From the NCBI RefSeq assembly GCF_900129925.1, contig NZ_FQXI01000005.1, positions 58,355 through 122,354 on the forward strand: a DNA stretch of 64,000 nucleotides, written 5' to 3'. This DNA comes from Anaerosphaera aminiphila DSM 21120 (GTDB lineage: Bacteria > Bacillota > Clostridia > Tissierellales > Peptoniphilaceae). Under the pieces are notes generated by a model that saw only the letters and a list, made by a program, of their open reading frames with translations, did no database searches and was not told the DNA's origin. Numbering within the stretch: the first letter of the stretch is position 1; the number at the start of each line of letters is the position of its first letter. A program made the translations under genes and the position numbers. Of the stretch, positions 18,798-26,958 are shown one piece after another.

Positions 18798-20069
18798 TTA
18801 CTTCCTTATCTGTCCTGATCCCAAGATTACATACTTTGTACTTGTAAGTTCTCTTAATCCAATTGGCCCTCTAGCATGTAGTTTTTGAGTTGAAATTCCC
18901 ATTTCCGCTCCCTTGCCAAATTCTGCTCCATCAGTATATCTTGAGCTTGCATTGACATATACACATGCCGAATCTACTTCATTTAAAAATTTCATTGCAT
19001 TGTTGTAGTCCTCAGTAATAATTACATCTGAATGCCCTGTTGAATATTTATAAATATGATCTATGGCCTCTTCAATTCCATCTACTATTTTCATTGACAT
19101 TGCGTAGTCTAAATATTCTCTTGCATATTCTTCTTCAGTAGCAACTTTTAAATTTTCGATTTTTTTTCTAGACCTTTCATCTCCGTAAACTGTAAGGCTA
19201 TATTTATCTATTATAGTTTTTAACCCACTATAAAACTCATCTGATACACTTTCATGAACTAAAAGTGACTCCATTGCATTACAAACTCCTACTCTTGTGG
19301 TCTTTGCATTTTCTATAATATTTAGTGCCATATCTATTTTTGCACTTTTATCTACATATATATGACAATTTCCAACGCCTGTTTCTAAAGTTGGAACTTT
19401 AGCATTTTCAACTACTGTATTAATTAAGCTGGCACTACCTCTAGGAATTAGTAAATCTATATATCCCTTTAATTTCATAAGTTCAGTAGAAGATTCTCTG
19501 GAGGTATCTTCAATTAATGTAACCATATTCTCATCATTTCCGGAGTTTTTAATTCCCTCTCTAATTGCATCTGCAATGGCCTTATTTGAATTAAATGCTT
19601 CTTTACCACCTCTTAAAATAATGGTGTTTGAAGATTTTAATCCCAAAATAGAAGCATCTAATGTAACGTTTGGTCTAGCTTCGTAAATTATGGCTATAAC
19701 TCCAATTGGCACACTTTTTTTGCCAAGCATTAAGCCGTTCTCCAAAGTCTTCATATTTTCTATTTCGCCTATTGGATCTTCTAGTTCTATTATTGTATCT
19801 ATAGATAAAACCATACTTTCAATTCTATCATCATTTAAGTAGAGTCTATCTAACAGACCTTCTGAAAGATTTATTTTTCTTCCATTTTCCATATCTAATT
19901 TATTTGCATCTAAAATTTTCTTACTATTATCTCTCATTGAAACTTTAATAGAGCTTAAAATTTCATTTTTTTCTCTTGTTCCAAGCTTTGAGAGCTTTCT
20001 GCCTGCAATTTTAGAATTTTCTCCTATTACCTCAAGCTCTTGCCTTAAAGATAGTACCAATTTCCTCAC
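18798..20069 (-). CDS. proA: Gamma-glutamyl phosphate reductase
   Basis: NADPH-dependent enzyme of proline synthesis that reduces gamma-glutamyl phosphate to glutamate semialdehyde. The sequence shows IYEARPNVTLDASILGLKSSN, LIPRGSASLI, the catalytic cysteine in RVGVCNAMESLLVH, and RYTDGAEFGKGAEMGISTQKLHARGPIGL. The frame starts with a GTG at 20069 inside proB; no ATG is available, and GTG or a TTG at 20060 are the choices, so the exact start is uncertain. The 38-base overlap with proB suggests coupled translation. Confidence 0.93.
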   Translation of the reverse strand: MRKLVLSLRQELEVIGENSKIAGRKLSKLGTREKNEILSSIKVSMRDNSKKILDANKLDMENGRKINLSEGLLDRLYLNDDRIESMVLSIDTIIELEDPIGEIENMKTLENGLMLGKKSVPIGVIAIIYEARPNVTLDASILGLKSSNTIILRGGKEAFNSNKAIADAIREGIKNSGNDENMVTLIEDTSRESSTELMKLKGYIDLLIPRGSASLINTVVENAKVPTLETGVGNCHIYVDKSAKIDMALNIIENAKTTRVGVCNAMESLLVHESVSDEFYSGLKTIIDKYSLTVYGDERSRKKIENLKVATEEEYAREYLDYAMSMKIVDGIEEAIDHIYKYSTGHSDVIITEDYNNAMKFLNEVDSACVYVNASSRYTDGAEFGKGAEMGISTQKLHARGPIGLRELTSTKYVILGSGQIRK

Positions 20070-20832
20070 CCTCTACTATTTTTCTAATATTTTTCAACTC
20101 TTCTGAATTAGCTATTACAACATCTATTCCCTTTTCCATACACATTCTAGCTGCATTTATTTTCGTTGCCATTCCACCCGTTCCCACACTGGAATTGGAA
20201 TCCTTTGCCATTTTTTCTAATTCTTCATTTATTTCTACTACTTCACAGATTAATTTAGCATCAGGATTTTCTCGGGGGTCATCATCGTAGAGACCGTTAA
20301 TATCTGAAAGCAATATTAATAAATCAGCGTTTACAATTCTAGAGACAACTGCTGAAAGAGTGTCATTATCTCCAAACTCTATTTCAAAGGTTGAAATTGT
20401 ATCATTTTCATTTACCACAGGAATTACATTCATCTCTAAAAGTTTTTCAAATGTATTTTTAGAGTTTTCTCTCATCATCAAGTCTGTTTCAATTTGTTTT
20501 GTCAGTAAAATTTGGGCTGCCTCATATCCAAATTCATGAAAAGCTCTATTGTAAGTGTTCATAAGTGCAACTTGACCTACAGCCGATGCAGCTTGTTTCC
20601 CTACAGTATCTCTAGGTCTGGAAACTAAATTAAGTTTTTTTGCACCAGCAGCAATTGCCCCAGAAGAAACTAAAATTACATTAATTCCATGGTTTTTTAA
20701 ATTGGAAAGTTCCCAGGCAAGTTCATCTATTTTTTGAAGATTTATAATCCCATTGTCATGAGTAATAGATGAAGATCCTATTTTTACAACTACGGTTTTT
20801 AATTCATTGCTAAAGCTTCTCATTTTTCTCAA
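20032..20832 (-). CDS. proB: Glutamate 5-kinase (short form without PUA domain)
   Basis: Phosphorylates glutamate at the first step of proline synthesis. The amino acid kinase fold shows VVKIGSSSIT, ILVSSGAIAAGAKKL, QAASAVGQVALM, NENDTIS and GTGGMATKINAARM. At 266 residues it lacks the C-terminal PUA domain of the E. coli enzyme, as in many clostridia. The 62-base gap to the preceding gene suggests a separate promoter, though I see no convincing one. It heads the proB-proA-thrC-thrB group. Confidence 0.95.
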   Translation of the reverse strand: MRKMRSFSNELKTVVVKIGSSSITHDNGIINLQKIDELAWELSNLKNHGINVILVSSGAIAAGAKKLNLVSRPRDTVGKQAASAVGQVALMNTYNRAFHEFGYEAAQILLTKQIETDLMMRENSKNTFEKLLEMNVIPVVNENDTISTFEIEFGDNDTLSAVVSRIVNADLLILLSDINGLYDDDPRENPDAKLICEVVEINEELEKMAKDSNSSVGTGGMATKINAARMCMEKGIDVVIANSEELKNIRKIVEGEEIGTIFKARA

Positions 20833-20894
20833 CTCTCTCTAATAGTTTATAATTATATACTATACCAAAAGCTCTATTGCAATTAAAGACAATT

Positions 20895-22391
20895 TTAAAT
20901 AATCTCTACTAATTTTCCCGATTTTATAACTTCAAACAGTTCTTCTATTATTGGATAAAGTTCAATATCCTCTTCTAATATTGGAACTATATCCCTTAAA
21001 TACTTATATATTTTCTCAGTTACACTGCTTCTCTTCAAATCTCTATCCATAAACTCATTTGATTGAAATATTGCAAGTAACTCAATTGCCATAATATAAT
21101 TTAAATTTTCAACTAATTTTGCAATTTTCTTTGCAGAGTTAAATCCCATAGCCACATAGTCTTCTTGATTTGCACATGTTGGAATATTATCAATTACAGA
21201 AGGTGTTGCTAAAACTTTCATTTCATTTAAAAGTCCTGCTTGAGTGTACTGTGTTATCATTAGTCCTGAGTTTGAGCCTGAATCTTTAACTAAAAAGGCG
21301 GGTTTTCCAGATAGTTTTTCATCTAGAAGTCTAAAGGTTCTTCTCTCGCTCATCTTTGCAAGCATACATAGAGATATTGCACAGCAGTCCATTTCCAAAC
21401 CTATATAAGATGATTCCGGATTACACCCAGATATTACTTCAACTTCATCTCCATTTTGATATATTATTGGATTGTCAGTACAACTGTCCATTTCATTTAA
21501 AATAGTGGCCTTTGCTTCATTAATTCTCTTTTTTACAGGTCCTATTAATTGTGGAATACATCTAATAGAAAGTGGATCTTGAAGATTTTCATAGTAGTAC
21601 TTTTCGCATATTTCTGAATCTTTTAAATAATCTAATATATTTTTAGCTGCTTCTCTTTGTTCGGATTGCTTTCTAACGCTCATAAGTCTCTCATCAAAAG
21701 CTCTTGTAGTAGCTCCATTTACTTCTACTTCCATTGCAGATAGAAGTTCAAAATTCTTTAAAAGATTTTCCATATCATAAATTCCTATAGTTGCAAATGC
21801 TGTAACACTTGTTGTCCCTGATATTAAAAACAGTGCTTCTTTATATGACAAATCTAAGGGTTTTATATTATAAAACTCTAATACTTCACTTGAGTTTCTC
21901 CACTCACCTTCATACATTATTTTCCCCTTGCCAAGTAGTGATAATGCAATATGAGCTTCAAGTGACAGATATCCCACAGAGCCACTTCCCGGAACAAATA
22001 TGTATATATCTTTATTTAAAGCTTCTCTATAGCACTCCAATGCCTCTAAGCTAACTCCACTATATCCCTTTATTCCGTTTAAAATTACCATTAGCATAAT
22101 GCCGCGTACTTCTTCTTCAGTAATTTCTCTACCTACTGAAACTGCGTGACTTTTTAGTATTTTTTCCTGATAGAGTTTAGTTTCTTCCCTTGAAATATTT
22201 TTTGTACTATTTGCACCAAGTCCGGTTGTAACTCCGTACATTGGAATATTTAATTCAATTGCTCTATTAATACAATCTCTTGAAGCTTGCACTCTCTCTT
22301 TAGCTTCCTTTGTAAATTCAAGTTTCTCTTTAAATCTTATAACTTTCATTGCCTCTTCTATAGATAGTGTTTTATTTAATTTTATACTCAT
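20895..22391 (-). CDS. HAL-family lyase paralogue lacking the MIO triad
   Basis: 498 residues aligning along their whole length with histidine ammonia-lyase: YGVTTGLGA (Tyr52), LKSHAVSVG (His82), QDPLSIRC (271-278), NSGLMITQYTQAGL and PTCANQEDYVAMGFNSAKK (Glu410). The segment that should carry Ala-Ser-Gly, which self-condenses to the MIO electrophile, reads GSVG-YLSLEAHIAL: about three residues are missing and no ASG remains. The asparagine expected near 191-195 is Ser191 and the tyrosine in QDPY is Leu274. It therefore cannot work as a normal HutH, and no hutU, hutI or hutG is nearby. It may act on a pre-activated substrate or be a non-catalytic partner. Function unknown; it is the last gene of the BCCT/Mo-hydroxylase cluster. 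Confidence 0.75.
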   Translation of the reverse strand: MSIKLNKTLSIEEAMKVIRFKEKLEFTKEAKERVQASRDCINRAIELNIPMYGVTTGLGANSTKNISREETKLYQEKILKSHAVSVGREITEEEVRGIMLMVILNGIKGYSGVSLEALECYREALNKDIYIFVPGSGSVGYLSLEAHIALSLLGKGKIMYEGEWRNSSEVLEFYNIKPLDLSYKEALFLISGTTSVTAFATIGIYDMENLLKNFELLSAMEVEVNGATTRAFDERLMSVRKQSEQREAAKNILDYLKDSEICEKYYYENLQDPLSIRCIPQLIGPVKKRINEAKATILNEMDSCTDNPIIYQNGDEVEVISGCNPESSYIGLEMDCCAISLCMLAKMSERRTFRLLDEKLSGKPAFLVKDSGSNSGLMITQYTQAGLLNEMKVLATPSVIDNIPTCANQEDYVAMGFNSAKKIAKLVENLNYIMAIELLAIFQSNEFMDRDLKRSSVTEKIYKYLRDIVPILEEDIELYPIIEELFEVIKSGKLVEII

Positions 22392-22406
22392 TATTTTCCC
22401 CCTAAA

Positions 22407-22433
22407 GTAAATAAGCCCCTAGGGCTCATTTAC
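22407..22433. repeat. Inverted repeat between the YfcC-type transporter and HAL-like genes
   Basis: GTAAATAAGCCC and its near complement GGGCTCATTTAC form a hairpin in the 48-base gap, just before the ribosome binding site of the HAL-like gene. There is no T run worth the name, so it may be a processing or stability element rather than a terminator. Confidence 0.55.
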
Positions 22434-22439
22434 AGTAAT

Positions 22440-23816
22440 TTATGAAAAGTTTATTTTTACCGCTACCATCAATAATAATGTAGATATTATAAATATAATT
22501 ATAAAATATTTATAAATGTATTTAAACCACTCTGAAAATGATATTTTTGCATAGGATAACACAGCAATTAAAGCTCCTACTGTAGGATATATTAAATTAC
22601 TAAATCCGTCTCCAAACTGAAATGCAAGTATTGCTATTTGTCTATTGAGACCAATTATATCAGCCACTGGTAAAAGTACCGGCAAAGTTACCACAGCTTG
22701 TCCACTACCTGATGGAACAAAGAAATTTATAATCGTTTGAATTACAAACATCCCAAAGGCATTAAAATAAGCTGACTTTCCCTGTAGAATAGAAGCAGTA
22801 TAATTTACTACAGTGTCAATTATGTGAGCTTCTGTCATTATAACTGATACTCCTCTTGCCATACCTATTGCAAATGCAGCTATAAACATATCTCTACCGC
22901 CTGCAATAATTTCATCAGATATTTTGTTGGGAGAATATCTAAAAACAAGTCCACACAGTATTCCACCAATAATATATACTGCAGACATTTCAATCATTCC
23001 CCACCCTAGTTTTAACGATCCATATACTATTGCTACAATAGTAAGTGCAAAAACTATTAATACACTCACATGTCTAGAAGTGAGTTTTATTTCTTCGCTT
23101 TCAGTTGTCAGATGACTTATATCTTTTTTATATAGCAAACTCTTTGATGGATCTTTTTTTATTTTATTGGCATATATAACTGTATAAGAAATAGTAATTC
23201 CCATAAATATTACAAAAGCAATAAATCTATACTGAAATCCTGAAAACATTGGAAGTTCTGCAAGAGATTGTCCAATTCCCGTAGTCCATGGATTTGTAAC
23301 TCCTGATGACCAACCTACAACTATTGGCACCAGTGATATACTTATTCCAACTAACATATCATATCCAAGAGATAGCGCAATTCCTATGCACAGTGGGGCA
23401 AATGGTATTACAGCCTCTAACATACCCGGAAAAGCTCCTAGACATCCAAAAAATATCGATATTAAAATCAGTATTAAGTAACTGTTATTTTCTCCCAGTT
23501 TATCTTGTAAATAATGTATAAAAGCTCGTATTGCTCCCGTACTTTCAAATACTTTTATAGCTCCGCCTATTAAGAAAATCATTATTATTAAAGTTGAAGA
23601 TTCTTGTAGTCCCATTGGAATTGACTTGAAAAAACTAAACACACTTGTAGGATTGGACTCTACCAACTTATAGCTTGAACCGTCAACTATAGTTTTTCCA
23701 TCAACTTGAATTCTAGTATACTCTCCGGCTGGAACAAGATATGTACTTAAAGCCACTATTAGCAACAATATAAATAGTACAACTATTCCATTTATTGATA
23801 TTTTCTTCTTTTTCAC
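22440..23816 (-). CDS. YfcC/DcuC-superfamily membrane transporter
   Basis: About 458 residues with 11-12 hydrophobic segments, starting with KKKKISINGIVVLFILLL and the STYLVPAGEY motif of the YfcC family (C4-dicarboxylate anaerobic carrier superfamily; members move organic acids, amino acids or peptides). Internal features include GAFPGMLEAVIPFAPLCIGI and FVPSGSGQAVVTLPVLLP, a pattern repeated in the two halves of this superfamily. The open frame reaches an ATG at 23849, but GTG at 23816 has GGAGGG seven bases upstream and removes an unlikely leader. In this cluster it could export a degradation product or exchange substrate and product; the substrate is unknown. Confidence 0.8.
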   Translation of the reverse strand: MKKKKISINGIVVLFILLLIVALSTYLVPAGEYTRIQVDGKTIVDGSSYKLVESNPTSVFSFFKSIPMGLQESSTLIIMIFLIGGAIKVFESTGAIRAFIHYLQDKLGENNSYLILILISIFFGCLGAFPGMLEAVIPFAPLCIGIALSLGYDMLVGISISLVPIVVGWSSGVTNPWTTGIGQSLAELPMFSGFQYRFIAFVIFMGITISYTVIYANKIKKDPSKSLLYKKDISHLTTESEEIKLTSRHVSVLIVFALTIVAIVYGSLKLGWGMIEMSAVYIIGGILCGLVFRYSPNKISDEIIAGGRDMFIAAFAIGMARGVSVIMTEAHIIDTVVNYTASILQGKSAYFNAFGMFVIQTIINFFVPSGSGQAVVTLPVLLPVADIIGLNRQIAILAFQFGDGFSNLIYPTVGALIAVLSYAKISFSEWFKYIYKYFIIIFIISTLLLMVAVKINFS

Positions 23817-23837
23817 AAAAATCCCTCCATTTATAAA

Positions 23838-23870
23838 AATAGAGGACAAATTATAAACTCGCCCTCTATT
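23838..23870 (-). terminator. Weak terminator/attenuator between the two transporter genes
   Basis: On the minus strand AATAGAGG pairs with CCTCTATT and is followed by TTTTAT. It would reduce transcription of the YfcC-type and second HAL-like genes relative to the five genes upstream. Confidence 0.6.
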
Positions 23871-23883
23871 GTCTTATTTCAAT

Positions 23884-25443
23884 TTATTCAACTACTTTAT
23901 CTATAAAGAACATCTTCACTGCTGATACTACTTGTATTAAGAATACAAATAGTACAAAGAATCCTCCTGCTGCTGCCAGTGCTTTCATACCTTCAACGCC
24001 TTGTTCTGTTCCTCCAAATGCTGCAAGTACTATTGCTATAACACCTATTGTAACTCCCCATAGAACTTTTAATTTTCCAGGAGCTTCAGCGCCAATTGGA
24101 ATATCTTTAACACATAGAGATGCAACGTTGTTAGATGTAGCATCTGCCGCTGTTACGAAAGAAATCATTACTACTAGCATATTTATTGGAATGACAATTG
24201 TCCCCAGTCCAAAAGGCAGATTTTGTAAGAATTGCCATAGTGCAGTTACTGCGTTGTGATTTAATATAGTATTTACTAAATCCACTTGACCTGTCATTTG
24301 CATAAACAGCGCACTGTTTCCCCAAACTCCAAACCATACAATACCAAATATTGATGGTAATATTAAGTTTACTACTAAGAATTCTCTTATAGTTCTACCA
24401 TAGGATATTTGTCCTAGGAAAATTCCAGTAACCGGAGCATAAGCTATCCAACAAGCCCAGTCAAACAGTGTCCAGGAGTTTACTAGCGGTTTCCCACCAA
24501 TTGTGTTGGGATCAAGTCCCCATCCCCAAAAGTTTTGGAACCACTCTGCAAGTCCTGCTGTTGTATTTTTAAATATAAATAGCGTTGGTCCAATTACAAG
24601 TAAAAATGCTAAAAGACCATAGTAGAAATAGGCATTTAGTCCTGCTACTTTTTGTAGTCCTTTTTCTAAACCTACATAAGAAGAAAAAGTGTATAAGAAT
24701 ATGGTTACTGCACCTACTAATATAAATAACATAAGTCCATTATCAATTCCATAGGTGTAGTTTAAGCCTGTTGTTATTATTATAATACAAGCACTAAGTC
24801 CTGAACTAAGACCTAAAACATTACCTAAAAGAGACAGTGTATCTATACCGTGAGACAATCCACCTCTTGTAATTCTATCCCCAAATAGCGGTTGAAGTGT
24901 AGACGTTACAGCAAGTCTTTGCTTTTTGTTAAAATAAACATAAGCTGTAATTACTCCAGTAAGTGCATAAATTGCATAGGGTACAAATGACCAGTTGTAA
25001 AAACTTCTACCAATTGCAAATCTTGCCGCTTCATCAGAAAACGCCTGTATTCCTAGAGTATCCAACTCCCCATACGCGTTTCCAAAGTATATTAACGGTT
25101 CATTTACTCCCCAAGTAACTATCCCTGAAGCAACTCCACCGGTAAGTGCCATTGCAAACCAAGTCCAAAAGGGCATTTTAGATTTGGCATCTTTACCACC
25201 AATTCTTATAGAACCCTTACTAGAAAGTAAAAGTGCAAATGAAAATATTAAACTTGCCATTACTACTAGTTGGTATAGCCAACCAAATGTGTCTAAAGAC
25301 CAATTAAAAAATGAATTTGATACACTTGCAAGCCCTTTACTGTCTACTATTCCATAGATTGCAGTAATTAGTGTAATGGCATAGGCAGGTATAAATACTG
25401 GCCAACGTATATTTTTTTTATCTAATCTCTTATTATTATCCAC
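23884..25443 (-). CDS. BCCT-family betaine/carnitine/choline-type transporter
   Basis: 519 residues with 12 membrane segments, a sodium- or proton-coupled or antiporting LeuT-fold carrier. Diagnostic sites are GIVTWGVNEPLIYF, which supplies part of the aromatic cage for the trimethylammonium group, and NSWTLFDWACWIAYAPVTG, which matches the BCCT signature W-T-x-F-x-W-A-x-W-I, followed by GQISYGRTIREF. Start is GTG with AAAGGAGG upstream. It is 15 bases downstream of a MIO-less HAL-family gene, so a quaternary-ammonium amino acid such as ergothioneine or hercynine is a reasonable substrate guess, but carnitine or glycine betaine cannot be excluded. Confidence 0.9.
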   Translation of the reverse strand: MDNNKRLDKKNIRWPVFIPAYAITLITAIYGIVDSKGLASVSNSFFNWSLDTFGWLYQLVVMASLIFSFALLLSSKGSIRIGGKDAKSKMPFWTWFAMALTGGVASGIVTWGVNEPLIYFGNAYGELDTLGIQAFSDEAARFAIGRSFYNWSFVPYAIYALTGVITAYVYFNKKQRLAVTSTLQPLFGDRITRGGLSHGIDTLSLLGNVLGLSSGLSACIIIITTGLNYTYGIDNGLMLFILVGAVTIFLYTFSSYVGLEKGLQKVAGLNAYFYYGLLAFLLVIGPTLFIFKNTTAGLAEWFQNFWGWGLDPNTIGGKPLVNSWTLFDWACWIAYAPVTGIFLGQISYGRTIREFLVVNLILPSIFGIVWFGVWGNSALFMQMTGQVDLVNTILNHNAVTALWQFLQNLPFGLGTIVIPINMLVVMISFVTAADATSNNVASLCVKDIPIGAEAPGKLKVLWGVTIGVIAIVLAAFGGTEQGVEGMKALAAAGGFFVLFVFLIQVVSAVKMFFIDKVVE

Positions 25444-25458
25444 TCTATGTATCCTCCT

Positions 25459-26958
25459 TTAATTACGTTTTAAAAGTTTTTTAGACTTTATTAGTTCATA
25501 AGCTTTCTTTATATCCTTACTTATATTTCTATCTTTGTCGTAAAACGGAACAACTTCTCTTATAATTTCATAAGCTACTTTAGTACCATTTCCCAATTTC
25601 GTATTTCCCCTTAAATCTATTGCCTGCACAGCATGCATAGCTTCAATACCTATAATATACCTGATGTTATCTAGCATTTGAAATATTTTATATGCAGCTA
25701 AAGGTAAATTGCTGGCGTGGTCTTCTATAGTTCCTGCAAGTGAATAAAAGTCCATTGAAGAAGGATTCGCCAGTCCTCTATTTTGAGTATCTAACATTGT
25801 AAACGTCTTTTGAATTGTACCGTATGCTATAGTTTCAACTTCTTTTGGAGTTAAAAATCTATTTAATTTTGTAAATTCCGGATCTGCAAGTTTTATCATT
25901 CTATAACAAGATGACTTAGATAGATGACTTAAAGAAGTTGCAAGCATTTCAACTCCTATAGCCAGCGAAGTAACTTCAAAATTTGCACTTACAAATGAAG
26001 AATTTTCTTCAGTAATTATACAAGGGTTATCATCTGTAGTGTTCATAGTTGTATTCAGTTGATTTTCAACATAGTCCATTGCTTCATACATTGCTCCATG
26101 AATTGCGTGGGCACATCTAAAACTAAGTGGATCTTGTAGAGCTCTTTCTGGGTCATAATCATATAAAAAACTACCTTCTAAATATTCTCTACACTGTCTA
26201 GCCACATAACTTTGACCTCTAATACCTCTAACTCCATTAACATCTTCTCTTAGCTGTTCTATTACACCATTTAATCCCTCTAAACTCAGACAAAAAACCA
26301 ATGTTGACATGTCGATTATATCTTTGATTTCTCTTAATAAAATAGCAGTCATTGCCTCGCCTTGAGCATTACATGAAACTATACTCAAACCGTCTTTTGG
26401 TCCTAATCTTGCAGGTTTCATTCCCACTAAATCCATTGCCTCTTTAGAGTTCATTATTCTTCCATTATAAGTTACTTCTTCTTCGCCGATAAATGCCAGA
26501 CCTATATGAGAAAGTGTTGTAATATCTCCCTCGCCTATAGATGATCTCATAGGAACTCTAGGGTGAATTTTATAATTTAAAAAGTCTCTATAGTGATCTA
26601 ATAAATCAGCTGATATTCCTGTATGTCCTGTTAATGCTTTATTTAATCTTATTAATAGTATTGCTCTTACTTGCTCTTCAGGATGGTAAGGTTCTACGCC
26701 CAGACTGTGACTATTTAAAAGGTTTCTATTGTATGTTTCAAAAAATGCCTCATCAAATTCTTTGTCCTTATTCCAACCAACCCCTCTATTTAATCCATAC
26801 ACAGGTTTTCCTTCTGCTGCCATGTCAAATAAAACTTGTCTAGACTTCTTAACTCTTTCTTCTGCATCTTTAGATATTTCAACTTTTACATCATTATATG
26901 AAACGTTGTAAATATCATTTAGGCTCAATTGATCCCCATTTAATACTAATTTTCCCAC
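25459..26958 (-). CDS. MIO-less HAL-family lyase, candidate ergothionase-like enzyme
   Basis: 499 residues of the aromatic amino acid lyase fold: VYGLNRGVGWN (Tyr54), LLNSHSLG (His84), SCNAQGEAM (Asn197), QDPLSFRC (275-282) and IEDHASNLPLAAYKI (Glu412). Where HutH has G-S-V-G-A-S-G-D, this protein has SSIGEGD (139-145); the MIO-forming Ala-Ser-Gly is absent. Arg58 replaces the usual Thr after the tyrosine loop, and Lys384 (GTIQKTF) occupies a position that is not lysine in HutH. Known family: ergothionase of Treponema denticola is a HAL homologue that eliminates trimethylamine from ergothioneine without MIO and uses charged active-site residues. GTG start directly after the Mo-subunit stop, with GGAGGAG upstream. 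The ergothionase call is inference. Confidence 0.65.
   Translation of the reverse strand: MGKLVLNGDQLSLNDIYNVSYNDVKVEISKDAEERVKKSRQVLFDMAAEGKPVYGLNRGVGWNKDKEFDEAFFETYNRNLLNSHSLGVEPYHPEEQVRAILLIRLNKALTGHTGISADLLDHYRDFLNYKIHPRVPMRSSIGEGDITTLSHIGLAFIGEEEVTYNGRIMNSKEAMDLVGMKPARLGPKDGLSIVSCNAQGEAMTAILLREIKDIIDMSTLVFCLSLEGLNGVIEQLREDVNGVRGIRGQSYVARQCREYLEGSFLYDYDPERALQDPLSFRCAHAIHGAMYEAMDYVENQLNTTMNTTDDNPCIITEENSSFVSANFEVTSLAIGVEMLATSLSHLSKSSCYRMIKLADPEFTKLNRFLTPKEVETIAYGTIQKTFTMLDTQNRGLANPSSMDFYSLAGTIEDHASNLPLAAYKIFQMLDNIRYIIGIEAMHAVQAIDLRGNTKLGNGTKVAYEIIREVVPFYDKDRNISKDIKKAYELIKSKKLLKRN

Noticed and set aside
20895..22391. Ordinary histidine ammonia-lyase (HutH) of histidine degradation
   Set aside because: No Ala-Ser-Gly triad for MIO, changed active-site Asn and Tyr, and no hutU, hutI or hutG nearby.
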